A stretch of 64,000 nt of DNA, from assembly GCF_037975245.1 (NCBI RefSeq), contig NC_092563.1, positions 3,481,001-3,545,000 of the forward strand. The letters run 5' to 3'. This document shows, in pieces, positions 47,240 to 58,811 of this stretch (position 1 is its first letter; each line of letters starts with the position of its first letter). Source of the stretch: Apostichopus japonicus. Lineage: Eukaryota; Echinodermata; Holothuroidea; Aspidochirotida; Stichopodidae. The notes below the pieces were generated by a model. That model searched no databases. It saw nothing but the letters and a program-made list of their open reading frames with translations, and was not told the DNA's origin. The position numbers and the translations under genes were made by a program.

Positions 47240-50200
47240 CTACTTCTCTGACTGGGCCTGAACATCGGATCCCTCATCGGGAGGTAGGTCTTCGTTCTCT
47301 ACAGGTTCCTCTATCGAAGAAGTCTTTAGATCTTCATCGTCTTGACGTTCTTCTAAAGAAGCTGTGCTTAACACTTTACTGCTGTCACTTTCCCCTGTAC
47401 GGGGGGTAGTAGTCAAGTCTTCCGGCATGGCCTCTATGTTTACATGAGATTGTTCATTTTTGCTCTCACCCAGTTGATCCTCGCCGATGTCACCTATCAC
47501 TTGATGGTCTTGATCGATAAACTCTGCCGCAACGGCGATCTGCACCTCTTGCTGGTCGACACCTTCCGTAACTCCTGCTAGGTGTCCCTCGGAACTAACT
47601 AGTTGCTCTGAATCCGGGATTCTTAACCTACCGTCCGTATCAGAGATGGTGATGGCCTCTGGTATTTCGTTGGGGATGAAGTCTTGTTCTGACTGTTCTG
47701 TGGGTTGAAACATCACCTGGGTGTTCTCAGCGGTGTAGACCTGGCCGTCGCTGTCCTGGTACGCCAGTTCCCCATTCTCCTGTTGGACGATGTGCACCAC
47801 CTGAGTGGTACCGTTCTGCTCCAGGATGGCCTCACCGTTCTCATTTGTTTGTACGTAGTGGATCTCCTGCTGGATGTACTGACCAGGATTTTCTGGGTCT
47901 GAGACGACGATATGTGCCTCGACCGGCTGCTGACTGTCAGACACGTAGGTCGGGTTGCTCTGAGAGGCTGTAGGAACCATACTCATCACAAGCTCTCCTT
48001 CTGGAATCATAGTCACTAATTGCGACATATTATGTTCTTCAACCTCGGTATTCTGTTCACATGATAAGTGATCTTTCACAGCGCTGCTCTCAACAATCTG
48101 AAGGGTGTGTCCTTGTCGGTCGTCCTCTGCGACGTGCAGGTCCGACTCGTTGATACTCACGTACACGTGGTCACTCTCCACATGGGTTTCTTCTGGGTCT
48201 GGGATATCTGCTACAGCTGATTGGTTTTCAAAGTGGATGTCGGGTTGCACCGTGAACTGAACCTCCTCCTCGCCTCCTCCTTGAGGTCGAGCGATCGTGT
48301 AAGTCACTTTCGTCTGATCGGTGACACCGACGCTACCGGGCTGGGAGCTTGACGTTATTCCGGACTGCAGGACAGCCTGCTGCAAGCTGTCTGGAGAGGT
48401 CACAGCTATGATGACTTCGTTTCCTTTGGAGGAAGAGGCCAAAGCGGAGGTAATAATCTGAGTTTGCTGTGACCCAGAAGCTTGGCCTGCAATTTGTTGG
48501 AACAGCTGGGAGACCGGGTAAGGGTTACTGCTATCTGTGCCCTGTTGGCCACTTATAACAGCTTGGGCTTGCTGAGAGAGTAGCGCTACCTCTCTCGCTG
48601 TTGCTACTGCAGCAGCTAGACTGTTCAGGGCAGAAGTGGTGGCACTCTCACTACCACCCATGATCACACTGCTCTCACCTTCACCCATGGGGATCGGTAC
48701 CTCAACAATCGTGACCGTCTCCTCCGGGTTAGCACCAGAGGCATTCACTTGGAGCAACTGTGAAAGAGCATCCACCCTGGCCGTATGGGCCGCTTGGAAT
48801 TCTTTGCTGATTGCCTTCAGATTATCAGCGGCGGGACTTCTCGAATACTGTCGCGGAGGATAGAGTTTTGTCCTTTTCCTGCCACTAGGGGGTCTAAGAG
48901 GAACAGGTATGGCGACACCTTCCCCTGTGACTACTTCTACTGGCTCAGCCGGCATTGCATCTCCAAGTTCACTACGATGATCGTGTATGTGTTTCCACAT
49001 GTTGCCACTATATGATGTACTCCATTTACAAACTAGGCAACGGTATGGCCGAATACCAGCATGCTTGCTCAAGATGTGTTCAGATATGATCTTGTTGGTT
49101 GCACCTGAAGAAGGCAAATTTAGTGAAGAAAAGCTAGTTACACTGTAAATACCTTCAAATTGTTTCAGACTTTAATTACAAACACACTATCAGTATCTGT
49201 CTCTTCCCAAATCTTTATATGTATTCTGTTGTCTTAAACGATTTAGGTTAATGCATCAAAACTTCCTGTCGGCAACCATCCCCAAAGCTTACATTCACCC
49301 CATTACAATAACCTAATGGTAATTGCATTATAACCTTCACTCACAGCTGTGTAACCAACAGTCACTCTTCTTTGGGCACACTTCTTTGTTACAATATGAT
49401 CAAGTCTAAACTTAAACTAAGAAGTGAAAACTGTGGATTATATACAGCAAAATGTGATGCAACTCCCAACTCTTAGGTAATGTTGCTGAACAAGGTGTAA
49501 CTTTACTTTGTCAGAGAGACCCTTCCCTATGAGATGGAAACAGAAGCCAAGTAATGCTCAACATCAAGGCAGCTATTACTGAGAAACTTATTTTATTCAG
49601 AAAAACACTGCTGTAAAATTTCTGACACATTTCTAGGAATATTAGTTCAGCTGGGAAAGGCAACTATATATCTATTAACATCACATCATCTTTTTGGGAA
49701 CCAAACATTTTTGACTGAGTCAAAAGATAAGTGTAAAAGATTTAGGTCGGAATAAACACATTGATTACTGCAGCTGATATCTACCTAGGCTGAACCTTAA
49801 GCATGCACACACCTAAGCACCTTTTCTTACCTCTGAAATCACACTGGGAGCATTTGACTGGTTGCATGCCATCGTGCGTCCTCATATGGAGGATTAGATT
49901 ATTCTTGGTCTTGCTAGCGTAGGGACAGAGTTTACACTTGTGTTGTCTGTTCTCGAGATGGATCCTCATGTGGTATCTGAGACTGGATTCTTTTTTGCCG
50001 GTGTAGTCGCAATGTTTGCAGGAGAACAGCTTGATCTTTTCAACTTTCTCCGAATCTCTATTGTCAATCATCAGGTTATGCTTCTGTCGAAGGTGATCCT
50101 GTAGGTAAAAGAGAGATAAAGAGAGCGTGGGAGAGAGAGAGAGAAAAAAAGAGCGATAACGGGTTTCAAATATTGTGTAAGTTTCTTTAAGATTCTCTTA

Positions 50201-52664
50201 AAATTCTTTTTAGGATCAGAAGATAGATATCAGTGATGTTATTGAATGAAATACTTCTGTCCTAATATTATTCAAACAACAAGTATGCAAATAAGTTTCA
50301 CAGGTTTCATATTTAACATAATCAATAGCAGCAATGGGTTTAGCAAACTGTTAGCAGTTTGCTAAAAGTTTTATTTTATTTTTATTCTAATATTATTCAA
50401 TATCTAAACTGACTTCAATGGCATGACTCGTATGGGAATGACATGAACTTACCTTGAACAAATAAAAAAAATGGAGGGCCAACAGCTTAGCAATTGCTAG
50501 TTTGTTCAAGAGATGACAAATTCTCCATTTAACCTAGCGTTTGTTCAGAAAATTATTGAAAGATGATCTTTGCAGAGACACTTTAGAATTCCATCTTAGT
50601 TTGAAACCAGAACTTCTGTTGATCTCCATTTTCAACATATGGGTTCTTGCACTTGTAAAGAGAATCTTCCTACCATACAGTAGTGTGTTCACATAGTTTT
50701 CAGACTGTGGTGTGTTGTTAACCTAATATGACCTCTGACCCTACTCGAAGAAAAACAAAAAAACAATGTTCTTGGAAAGGGGAATACAGATACTAAATAA
50801 GAAGTAGAACCATAAAGTAAAGAGGAATTACTCTTAAAAATCAAAGACACAACCTTACCTTTAAGACTGCTTTATCTGCGCATTTGAAATCACAATCGTC
50901 TTCTGAACAGGTAATGTTCTTTTCTTCTTCAGTTGCGTGGAGTCTCAAGTAATGGATTTTGAGGTTATAAGGTGTAGACATACATTTACCACACTGGTCA
51001 CACATGTAGTTCTTGATGCCCGTGTGGATGACGAGATGCTTCTTCAGGTCAAACCGCCTCTCGGACGAAAACTGACAGAGGTGACACCGGTGTAGCTTCA
51101 GGAGGCGTTTGTGCTTTTGCTTAACGTGTTCTTCCAACAGTTCGGATGTGATGAACTTGCCATCACATTCTGTACACTTCATAACAGTGGACCCGTCTTC
51201 GTCATCTATTTCCTCGTGAGAGCCTCTGTGTTTCTCCAGGTCATCTAAGTCATTATATTTGGCTCCACAGAGGTCACAAGCGTATGCCACCAGAGCCCTC
51301 TGTCTATCTGCCATGTTACCAGAGAACTCCCCACTTTTGACGTAGTGGCGTTTCTTCTTCTCTCCAGAAATGTCGTAAGCGACATCGTTGTCAGTGGCAG
51401 ATTTTCTCTTCTTGGTGATTCTTTTTTTTGTCGATTCAATCTCACATTTGACCTCTGGGTATTCGCCGTCCATTTCAATCTCTACGTAGTCAGAAACCTT
51501 TTCGGTGGCTTCGTCATCCTTCTCATCCGTTTCCAATGCACTATCTTCATTTGGAGGTTCTGTGTTCTCTGTTAGGTTGTGAGTTCCATTTGAAGACTCT
51601 TCTGGTTCTTTGTCTTCTGATACTTCGACATTTGGTTCGACATTTGGCTCAATCTTAACGGTTCCAGCCTCTTCGGAAACAGAAGTTTCTTCGCTTTCGG
51701 CTGATGGCTTTGTCAGCTGTTCCACGAGTCTTGCTTTAAGATGGGTTGTTGAGACATGCCGTTTTAGCTCGCCAAATCTTTCAAAAACGGCGTCACAAAG
51801 AGGTAAATTACAGCTCAGCGTTTTCCCTTTCTGCTGGTGTTCCTTATAGAAATGGTGTCTCATGTTGCGCCAATGGACACAGACAAATTCACACAAGGGG
51901 CACTGGAAGCCCTCCAGGAAGGGTTGGTGACATCGCAGGTGCAGAGACATCTCCTCTTCGTCCAGCTGACACTTACAGCCAGGGTGCTTACATCTCACAT
52001 CCTCAGTGGACTTTTGCTGAAACCATGTCTGTTCCCATTCCTCCACAAGCTTCAGCAGTTGATATTCAAACTCTGCTGGGGTAACCGTCAAAGAATGTCT
52101 CTTGTAAAATGTTTCATCTTCTCCCAGAAGTCTCCAGTTTTTGTTCATCCTCCCCTTTCTGGGGCCTTTACCTCGCCTGCTGCTCCTCAATGAGCTGAGA
52201 TATGGATGGGAACCATCGTCATCGGCATCGACGGCAAATTTGAAAGGGATCTTCCGTCTACGCCCACGACTTGAAATACTGATCTGGCTTGGTTTATGGA
52301 CAAAAGCTTTGCCAGATTCATCATCTTCATCATCGACATCCTCTTCCTCCTCTTTTAACTTCACTTCCCTGCGAGGACGCCCTCGTTTCCTAGCGTTGGG
52401 CTTCTTCGAACCTGTAACCTCCACGAAACCGCCGTCGGCGCCTCTGTTGGAATCGTCTCTGCCGATGGACCTAACTTCCACTGCTATGTGCTTACTCAGG
52501 AAATGGCTGGCAATCTCTTCTTTATCCTTGCCTGTGTAGTGGCACAGTTTACACCTAAATTGTATTTCTTGTTCATCTGTAATATTTTCAGCATCTCCCG
52601 TTTCCGGTGATGCCTCCTTGTTTTCCTTTGGATCATCGCTGGCAGATAATTCAGCTTCATTCAT
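47240..52664 (-). CDS. 13-finger C2H2 zinc-finger protein with AT-hook
   Basis: Three coding exons leftward: 52664-50859, 50098-49831 and 49104-47240, with phases 0 and 1 and a total of 3939 nt (1312 aa). The start is the ATG at 52664, which follows a splice acceptor (CTTTCAG, exon edge 52666), so a 5' UTR exon lies upstream. The open frame above it to 52739 is read as intron. C2H2 fingers lie near residues 36-59, 224-246, 253-276, 284-308, 461-483, 495-518, 525-547, 553-576, 584-609, 627-649, 655-677, 683-706 and 712-734; fingers 9 and 12 span exon junctions. An AT-hook core (RKRGRPRR, 92-99) precedes an acidic stretch. The 570-residue tail has no fingers and is rich in Q, E, S, T and V, like an activation domain. 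The predicted role is a nuclear sequence-specific regulator. The size resembles ZNF335 and the tail recalls HINFP, but neither match is firm, so I give no symbol. Confidence 0.9.
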
Positions 52665-52666
52665 TT

Positions 52667-55077
52667 CTGAAAGAAAGAAAGAAAGGGGGAGAGGAGATAT
52701 TATGAATGACTGCAACTGCCACATACAGCCAATAGGCACTTTGTAATTGTGAGTTCCAAGTGCACTTTACAATAAGGTTGTGATGATTCTCCTAGGTGCA
52801 TTACAACTTACAAATATTCCATATATATATATATATATATTTCTGAGTTCTCAAATACTTTGTAGCTTGGCTCTATGTTACATGTACAGCAAGAGAGCCT
52901 CTTCAAGTTACTAAGGATATTAACAGACCCCAGACAACCATGGTTATTGACTACTTCTGCATGTGCTTTATTTTGTAGTTTCATTAACTACAAGTACTAC
53001 ATCAAACATCTATTTATTCAGTGTGCTTTGACTAATCTGGCTGAAGTACACAAATAACTCTGCCTCCATTTTGTTGGGCTCGTTAGTGGCAAACTCAATT
53101 TTCCACATCATCCAGAAAGAAGGAACCAAACCATTTTGAACCCCACTGGGTTTGGAGAGACATTATCTTTGTGTGAAGAGCAACATGTGAGGAACCTTTT
53201 TATGAAAAAAAACATGTTCATAAAGTTGACTTTAAACCCAAAAATTGGCTGCCACCGACATGACAAATACAAATCTCCATTACAAAATCAAACACAACCC
53301 TTTGCACGGAAAGTCCCAATCGTAACCGGTCTGTTTTATTTTGGACTATACCATTTGATAAAAGGCTGTCATCAAGTTTAACATTGGTAAAGGTTGGCAT
53401 AGGTTTGGGTTTCAAGTTGTTTTCTCACACATATTTCAATCATGGTTGGTACTGTATTATGATGAATACTACCTCCGTGTGTATTAACTATTATTGAAAT
53501 GTTTCAGTTGTCTCCGTTTGTGTTTTTGCAATTATTTCTTGGTTTATTATTAGTTTAAAAATATCTATATTACCTGGTAGGTCTAATTGTTATTGTTGAG
53601 AGTTAAATAATTAATGAAGAGGATTGTTCAGAAATAGTATATCAGCTGGACGAAATGTCATGTTTGCATGAAACTAATAAGTAGTAGAACTTAATGCCGA
53701 CCGAAGGTCCTGAGTGTCTTAACGTTGTTATTAATACTGACTACAGCCTAACTTACATTCATAGGCCAAACAGTAACTTTGACCTGATTAGAGTTGAGTA
53801 CCATGGGGGCGTTTACCGTCCTCATTTTCTAAGCGGCCAAACAAGTACAGATGTAATCACTGGTTGGAAACGTGCCTTCGCCTACGGTTATCAGGCTTAA
53901 GCCTTAACTTAAGATACTTAAGCACCAAAGCTGGCCTAACTTAGGCCTAGGCCCTAACTAGTTTTGGCCTTTGTTAACCTTTACTTAGCCTTATGGCTGT
54001 TAGCTGCTGAAAGTTACTACTGATAACTTTTCGTTTAGTAAATAAGATTATTTGGTACAGTTATTCAACCATCTCAAGTTAAGGTTGTCATCATTGTCCC
54101 AGACAAGTTTCAATATCCCGCGGTGAAGTCCCCTTTTATGATTATACGATAACACTGTTTTGTCTATACAGTACTACACTGAATGCATTGCAGTCGCTGC
54201 TGGTCGTGACGCCACATACAAGTCTACTACAGCTTAGCCTTATATTCAGACGCCATGTTTGGGCGAAAGTGGCAAAATAATGTTCGTTCATACAACCTCA
54301 AAATACGTGGATATTATAGTATTACTGTATAAAATTAATGTTCAAAAGACACCATTACCATTCAAAGTCTATTTTGGCTCCAATTCAACGAAATATCCCA
54401 TTCATATCAAAGATTTTAACGAAAACATTTGAGCTTGGTAGTCTAGCAACTGAATTATTAAACTCTTCACAGCCGCATTGAATGTTGGGATATGAAAAAA
54501 ATATTGATCCGGCGCAAAGGATTCTCCCATTGTAAGACAGGTAGGAGGCATCCATCGCCTCCAGATAAAAAAAAAACAGTAACTTAGACCATGGAGCTGT
54601 TTATAGCTCCATGCTTAGACAAAACCTTAAACTTAGTCAGTGTTGTATACATAATGGTGTTACTTTCACTGTTTGAGAAATTGTCAGAGACTCATTAATC
54701 AAAGTAGCTGAACTACGTTTAAGTTAAAATTCCGTGCGTGTGTTCTCTCAAGAAACAATACTAGGGGTTGAAAATTTGTAATTGGTAAAGATGGCTTTGA
54801 CGAGGAGTTGACGAAATTGTAAACCTCAGGTGCACATTATGTTCCAATATCCATCAAAGATATTCACCTCTAAAATATCTTAAAGATGTTACTTTACGAT
54901 CATGAGTTCTTCAGGATACGTGTCTTAGTGTTAATCCATTTGGGTTTTATAAAATTGCTAACATATTTGCCTAAAAGCGTAATGAATATACCCCCACTGC
55001 GCTCGGTGATTTTTAATGCACTATTGGAGACCGTAGAAGTAGTGGAACTGATGTCATCCTAAAGAGTTGCTCTAATG
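52667..55077. other. Upstream region of the zinc-finger gene
   Basis: Begins with the CTTTCTTTCTTTCAG acceptor (minus strand), so at least one 5' UTR exon and the promoter should lie here, but I cannot place them. Short AT tract near 52821-52840. Perfect hairpin CATGGAGCT-6 nt-AGCTCCATG near 54590-54613. No coding sequence seen. Confidence 0.5.
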
Positions 55078-55085
55078 GCTTCGGT

Positions 55086-55856
55086 CAGGGGCGTAGCAAG
55101 CGGGGGGGTGTGGGGGGTGTCACACCCCCCCAATAATTTGGTCTCTGTCGGCAAATTTTGGGTCTGTCGGCAAAAGGAGAAAAGGTGAAGAGAGCGGAAG
55201 GGGAAGAAAGAAGGAAAGCTGAATAGAGAAAAGGAGAACGGGAGCTTCTACCGTGCCAAATTTGACTTAAAATATGCACCAGATTCCATCTAAGGACGTT
55301 TCAAAACTAAAAATTTTCCACAGGGGAGGGGTAGACCCCCTACCCTTAGACCCCTCCCCCATTTCAGTCACCACTTCCAGATCCGTCGGCAAAACAAATT
55401 TGACTTAAAATATGCACCAGATTGCATCTAAGGACGTTTCAAAACTAAAAAATTGCCAAAGGGGAGGGGGAAACCCCCTCCCCTTAGACCCCTCCCCCAT
55501 TTCAGTCACCACTTCCAGATCCGTCGGCAAATCAAATTTGACTTAAAATATGCACCAGATTCCATCTGAGGATGTTTCAAAACTAAAAATTTTCCAAAGG
55601 GGAGGGGGACACCCCCTCCCCTTAGACCCCTCCCCCATTTCAGTCACCACTTCCAGATCCGTCGCAAAATCAAATTTGACTTAAAATATGCACCAGATTG
55701 CATCTAAGGACGTTTCAAAACTAAAAAATTTCCAAAGGGGAGGGGGAAACCCCCTCCCCTTAGACCCCTCCCCCATTTCAGTCACCACTTCCAGATCCGT
55801 CGGCAAATCAAATTCTCCACACCCCCCCAACCAAAAAAACCTTCGCTACGCCCCTG
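55086..55856. mobile_element. hAT-type MITE with internal tandem repeats
   Basis: Starts CAGGGGCGTAGCAAG and ends CTTCGCTACGCCCCTG, a near-perfect terminal inverted repeat. Perfect 8-bp duplications GCTTCGGT lie at 55078-55085 and 55857-55864. Inside, from about 55261, are four 138-bp units starting TTTGACTTAAAATATGCACC at 55261, 55399, 55537 and 55675. Each unit contains its own GGGGAGGGG/CCCCTCCCC inverted repeat. No transposase frame; mobilised in trans by a hAT transposase. Confidence 0.93.
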
Positions 55857-55864
55857 GCTTCGGT

Positions 55865-58437
55865 GTTAAACTAATTAGTAATCCGGACACATTCTGGTGA
55901 TCATAATTCCAATGTATCTGTTATATCAGTGTCTGTTGCAAATGTTTCATCGGTCCGCCATAACATGCATCAATCGACATTCTGACTTTCGTTTATTATA
56001 TTTACGATCTTATTCCTTATTTTTTGCAGGAGGGCCCCCGTGGGGGGGGGGACAGCTGCGCGATTGCACCGTTTCGCCGCTTTTGTCAGCCTCTTCTCCA
56101 CCATTAAACGGGCCCTTGACGTTATGGAACTGTGGGTTGGGGTAATCAGGAACTGACTACATTGATAACTGGAGATTGCAGCCGTACTACAGTCAATTGT
56201 GTATAATGAACTTAATCTCATTTTCGTAGAATTAATCCCTTGGACATAGGAAGAATTGATAAGGAAATGTTGCTCCTCAGCCAGTCTCGAAACATGCCAG
56301 CTGGGAATTAACTGATAGTTTTGAGGCAACAAATAATATCAATATTACAAATTTGATGGGCCTAGAAAACACTATAATAAAAAAATAGATATATAGGCTT
56401 ACGGATTATGAACAACATGAACGTTACTCCGATTGATACAGGTTATATTACAGATGATATAAACTTCGCTTAATAAATAAGTATATCGTTTGACTAACCG
56501 TTTCTTGGTTACCTTTATAAAATATAACGGTATACATTTTCAGGACGATGAAGAGCGGGTGGAGGCGGTGGGCTGCAAGAAGTCTTTGCTCGAAAACTAT
56601 TCAATGACTGTAATCCTATAAACTTTAGTCTGCACATGTATATAAATTTATGTGTGCAGAGAAATGTTCCAAATGGGACTACACTTTTTAACGGATTACT
56701 TATTCATAATTATCCCGGAAAAAATCATGTTAATTATAAAGGCACCCCCCCCCCTCTTCACTCTCACTTCTAACTGTATCTCGTACATCGATCATGAATG
56801 GACATCTGAAGCAAACGACGGTCCAATTGAAAATGGATAAAATATCTCATATCTTTTATCCTATCATCTCAACGGTTAGAACCAGTATCTTTTAGCAGAT
56901 TTCTTCAACTTACAAGGCTCACTGCCATTGGAGGTTAGTTAACTGCAAAACTTATATTGCCATTCATTCACACTTGCAGTGTTTTCGTCGCATATAGAGG
57001 CTTGTGGGTGGGGTTGGGTGTGATAGCGGAGGAGTATGTGGGAAAATGAAGATGCATGAAGCCCAAACCATATTTTTTGGCTGTAAGTATATATACCCCC
57101 ACACCACCATTCATCAGAGGCGCAACCACATTTTTTTGTACGTGAGGTGGGGGGGGGGGGGAGGGATTTATGGAGAGGGGTTTCTTCTCCCCTTGATTAC
57201 TTTTGGTAAAATGGAGAGCATTTAGATGCAAAATGGTACTATATTTGTAACTTTTGAAACGATGTTGAAGAGTTTGAGAATGTCTATAGGTTGTACCACA
57301 TGAATATGTTATATATTTATTTACTGTACACTAGAGCGATTGGTATATCCTCTGTCTGCTAGTGGGGTGGGGTGAGGGTGGGGGGCTACTCCTGAATTTT
57401 CATCTGGCGTGGGCGCGTGATTGGGCCGTGATATTGCTATTCAGTGACACCACTATGATGTTATCCCGCATAGTTTATATATCATTTTCCAGTAAATTCG
57501 TGGAGTGACTTGGTAAAGACCAGGGAACAACTCCGTGGCTGGTCAGACTGAAAAGATGTTCCTTACCGTTAATCTTCACATAGTTTCCTGTTTGTTAGTC
57601 CATAATGACTTGCATATAATCAGCTTACCTACCAACTGTCACTGTTTTAGTGTGAGCATTTCACTCCCCGAATTTACGAGCTAATCTCCCGGAAAAATGT
57701 TGATGTCTTATTTTCTCTCGTCAAAGAGAATGGGCGGCGCGTATGTTTTTATTTTTAATCTGCCTTTTGGATGTGGAGAAGATTGAAATTGTTTTGCTAG
57801 GAAATTTTTATATATATAAAATGCTTACCAAAGCGCGACAACTAGTTTTCGTAGCAAATATTACAGAAGTGACGTGTATCCTCACCATCCCACTCCCCAC
57901 CACCATCTCCCTCCAAAAGACTTATATGACATGATCTCGTTTCAGTTGGATATTTCCAAATATCCTTAATTTGGGGATGGAAATTTGAAAATGGTAAAAA
58001 TCCCCCATTTTTTGTGTGAATGACGCGTTGGCAGGTCTGAAAAATACCAAACAGAGTAAATACCACAGTAACACATGACCTTCCACGTTTAATACACATC
58101 TTTCAGTCTAATTAGCTTAAGATTGAAGTAGCCCTTAATTGTTGGATAATGTTCCAAGATGTAAAATGTTGGCTTGTCTCTTGATTTGATATATGTAAGC
58201 GCATAAGTAAGAACATGGGATTTTTCCTTTCTTTTGGGAATCTTCTCTTTCTTTTGGGAATCTTCCTCATCCTCCTACTGATGTATTCCTTGAAGAAGAC
58301 TTTTTTTCTTAACTTACACGGACATCCGCGTGGACGGGGAAACCGCTATCCTGCAATAAATGCTATAAAGGAAGTTTCAAAATACCCCCGCATATACAGA
58401 ACTACACGCCCGAATAGTGCAATGCGGAACAATCATC
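55865..58437. other. Intergenic DNA, no gene recognised
   Basis: Several G/C homopolymer runs (56040-56052, 56744-56755, 57148-57163, 57360-57385) and no frame with splice support. A repeated CTTTTGGGAATCTTC pair lies near 58232 and 58250. Confidence 0.45.
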
Positions 58438-58463
58438 TGACGTCATAGAAAGGAGTGACGTCA
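58438..58463. promoter_or_regulatory. Twin consensus CRE sites (TGACGTCA x2)
   Basis: Perfect palindromic CREs at 58438-58445 and 58456-58463, starts 18 bp apart. CREB/ATF-family factors bind this motif. Less AT-rich DNA follows, with a YY1-like CCGCCAT near 58565 and an NRF1-like GAGCATGCG near 58576, so a plus-strand promoter is plausible around 58450-58800. Confidence 0.5.
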
Positions 58464-58811
58464 ACGTTATTGTCCATACAATAACAAACATTTTCTTCCC
58501 TGTCTGAGAATGGCATACTCCTTTTGCTTGTTTACTCAAGTCGATTACTATTTCTGAAAACTTCCCGCCATACTGAGCATGCGTCCCCCATCACAACTTG
58601 ATTGTAGTTAGTGCAAGAACAGTGCATGGAGATTGAATGGATACCATGCACATAAATACACTTCACGTAGCGATTAGTATGTGGTAAGCGCACATGCATA
58701 GCGAACGAAGGTTAGCCGGTTCTTTCTTTGTTCACGCCGGTAAGAATTTTCTCCCGTGTGGAGTGAAATTGTATGGATTATAATTGGTTTAGTTACTTAT
58801 AACTGCTTTGG

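Noticed and set aside
47705-52539. Plus-strand open frames opposite the zinc-finger exons
   Set aside because: Shadows of the coding strand; no splice support and no family resemblance.
52665-52739. Upstream N-terminal extension of the zinc-finger protein (MPIGCMWQLQSF...)
   Set aside because: A strong pyrimidine tract and AG lie just before ATG 52664, so this stretch is read as intron.
54590-54613. Histone-type or terminator hairpin
   Set aside because: 9-bp stem with 6-nt loop, no histone gene nearby and no downstream element; probably chance or a MITE relic.
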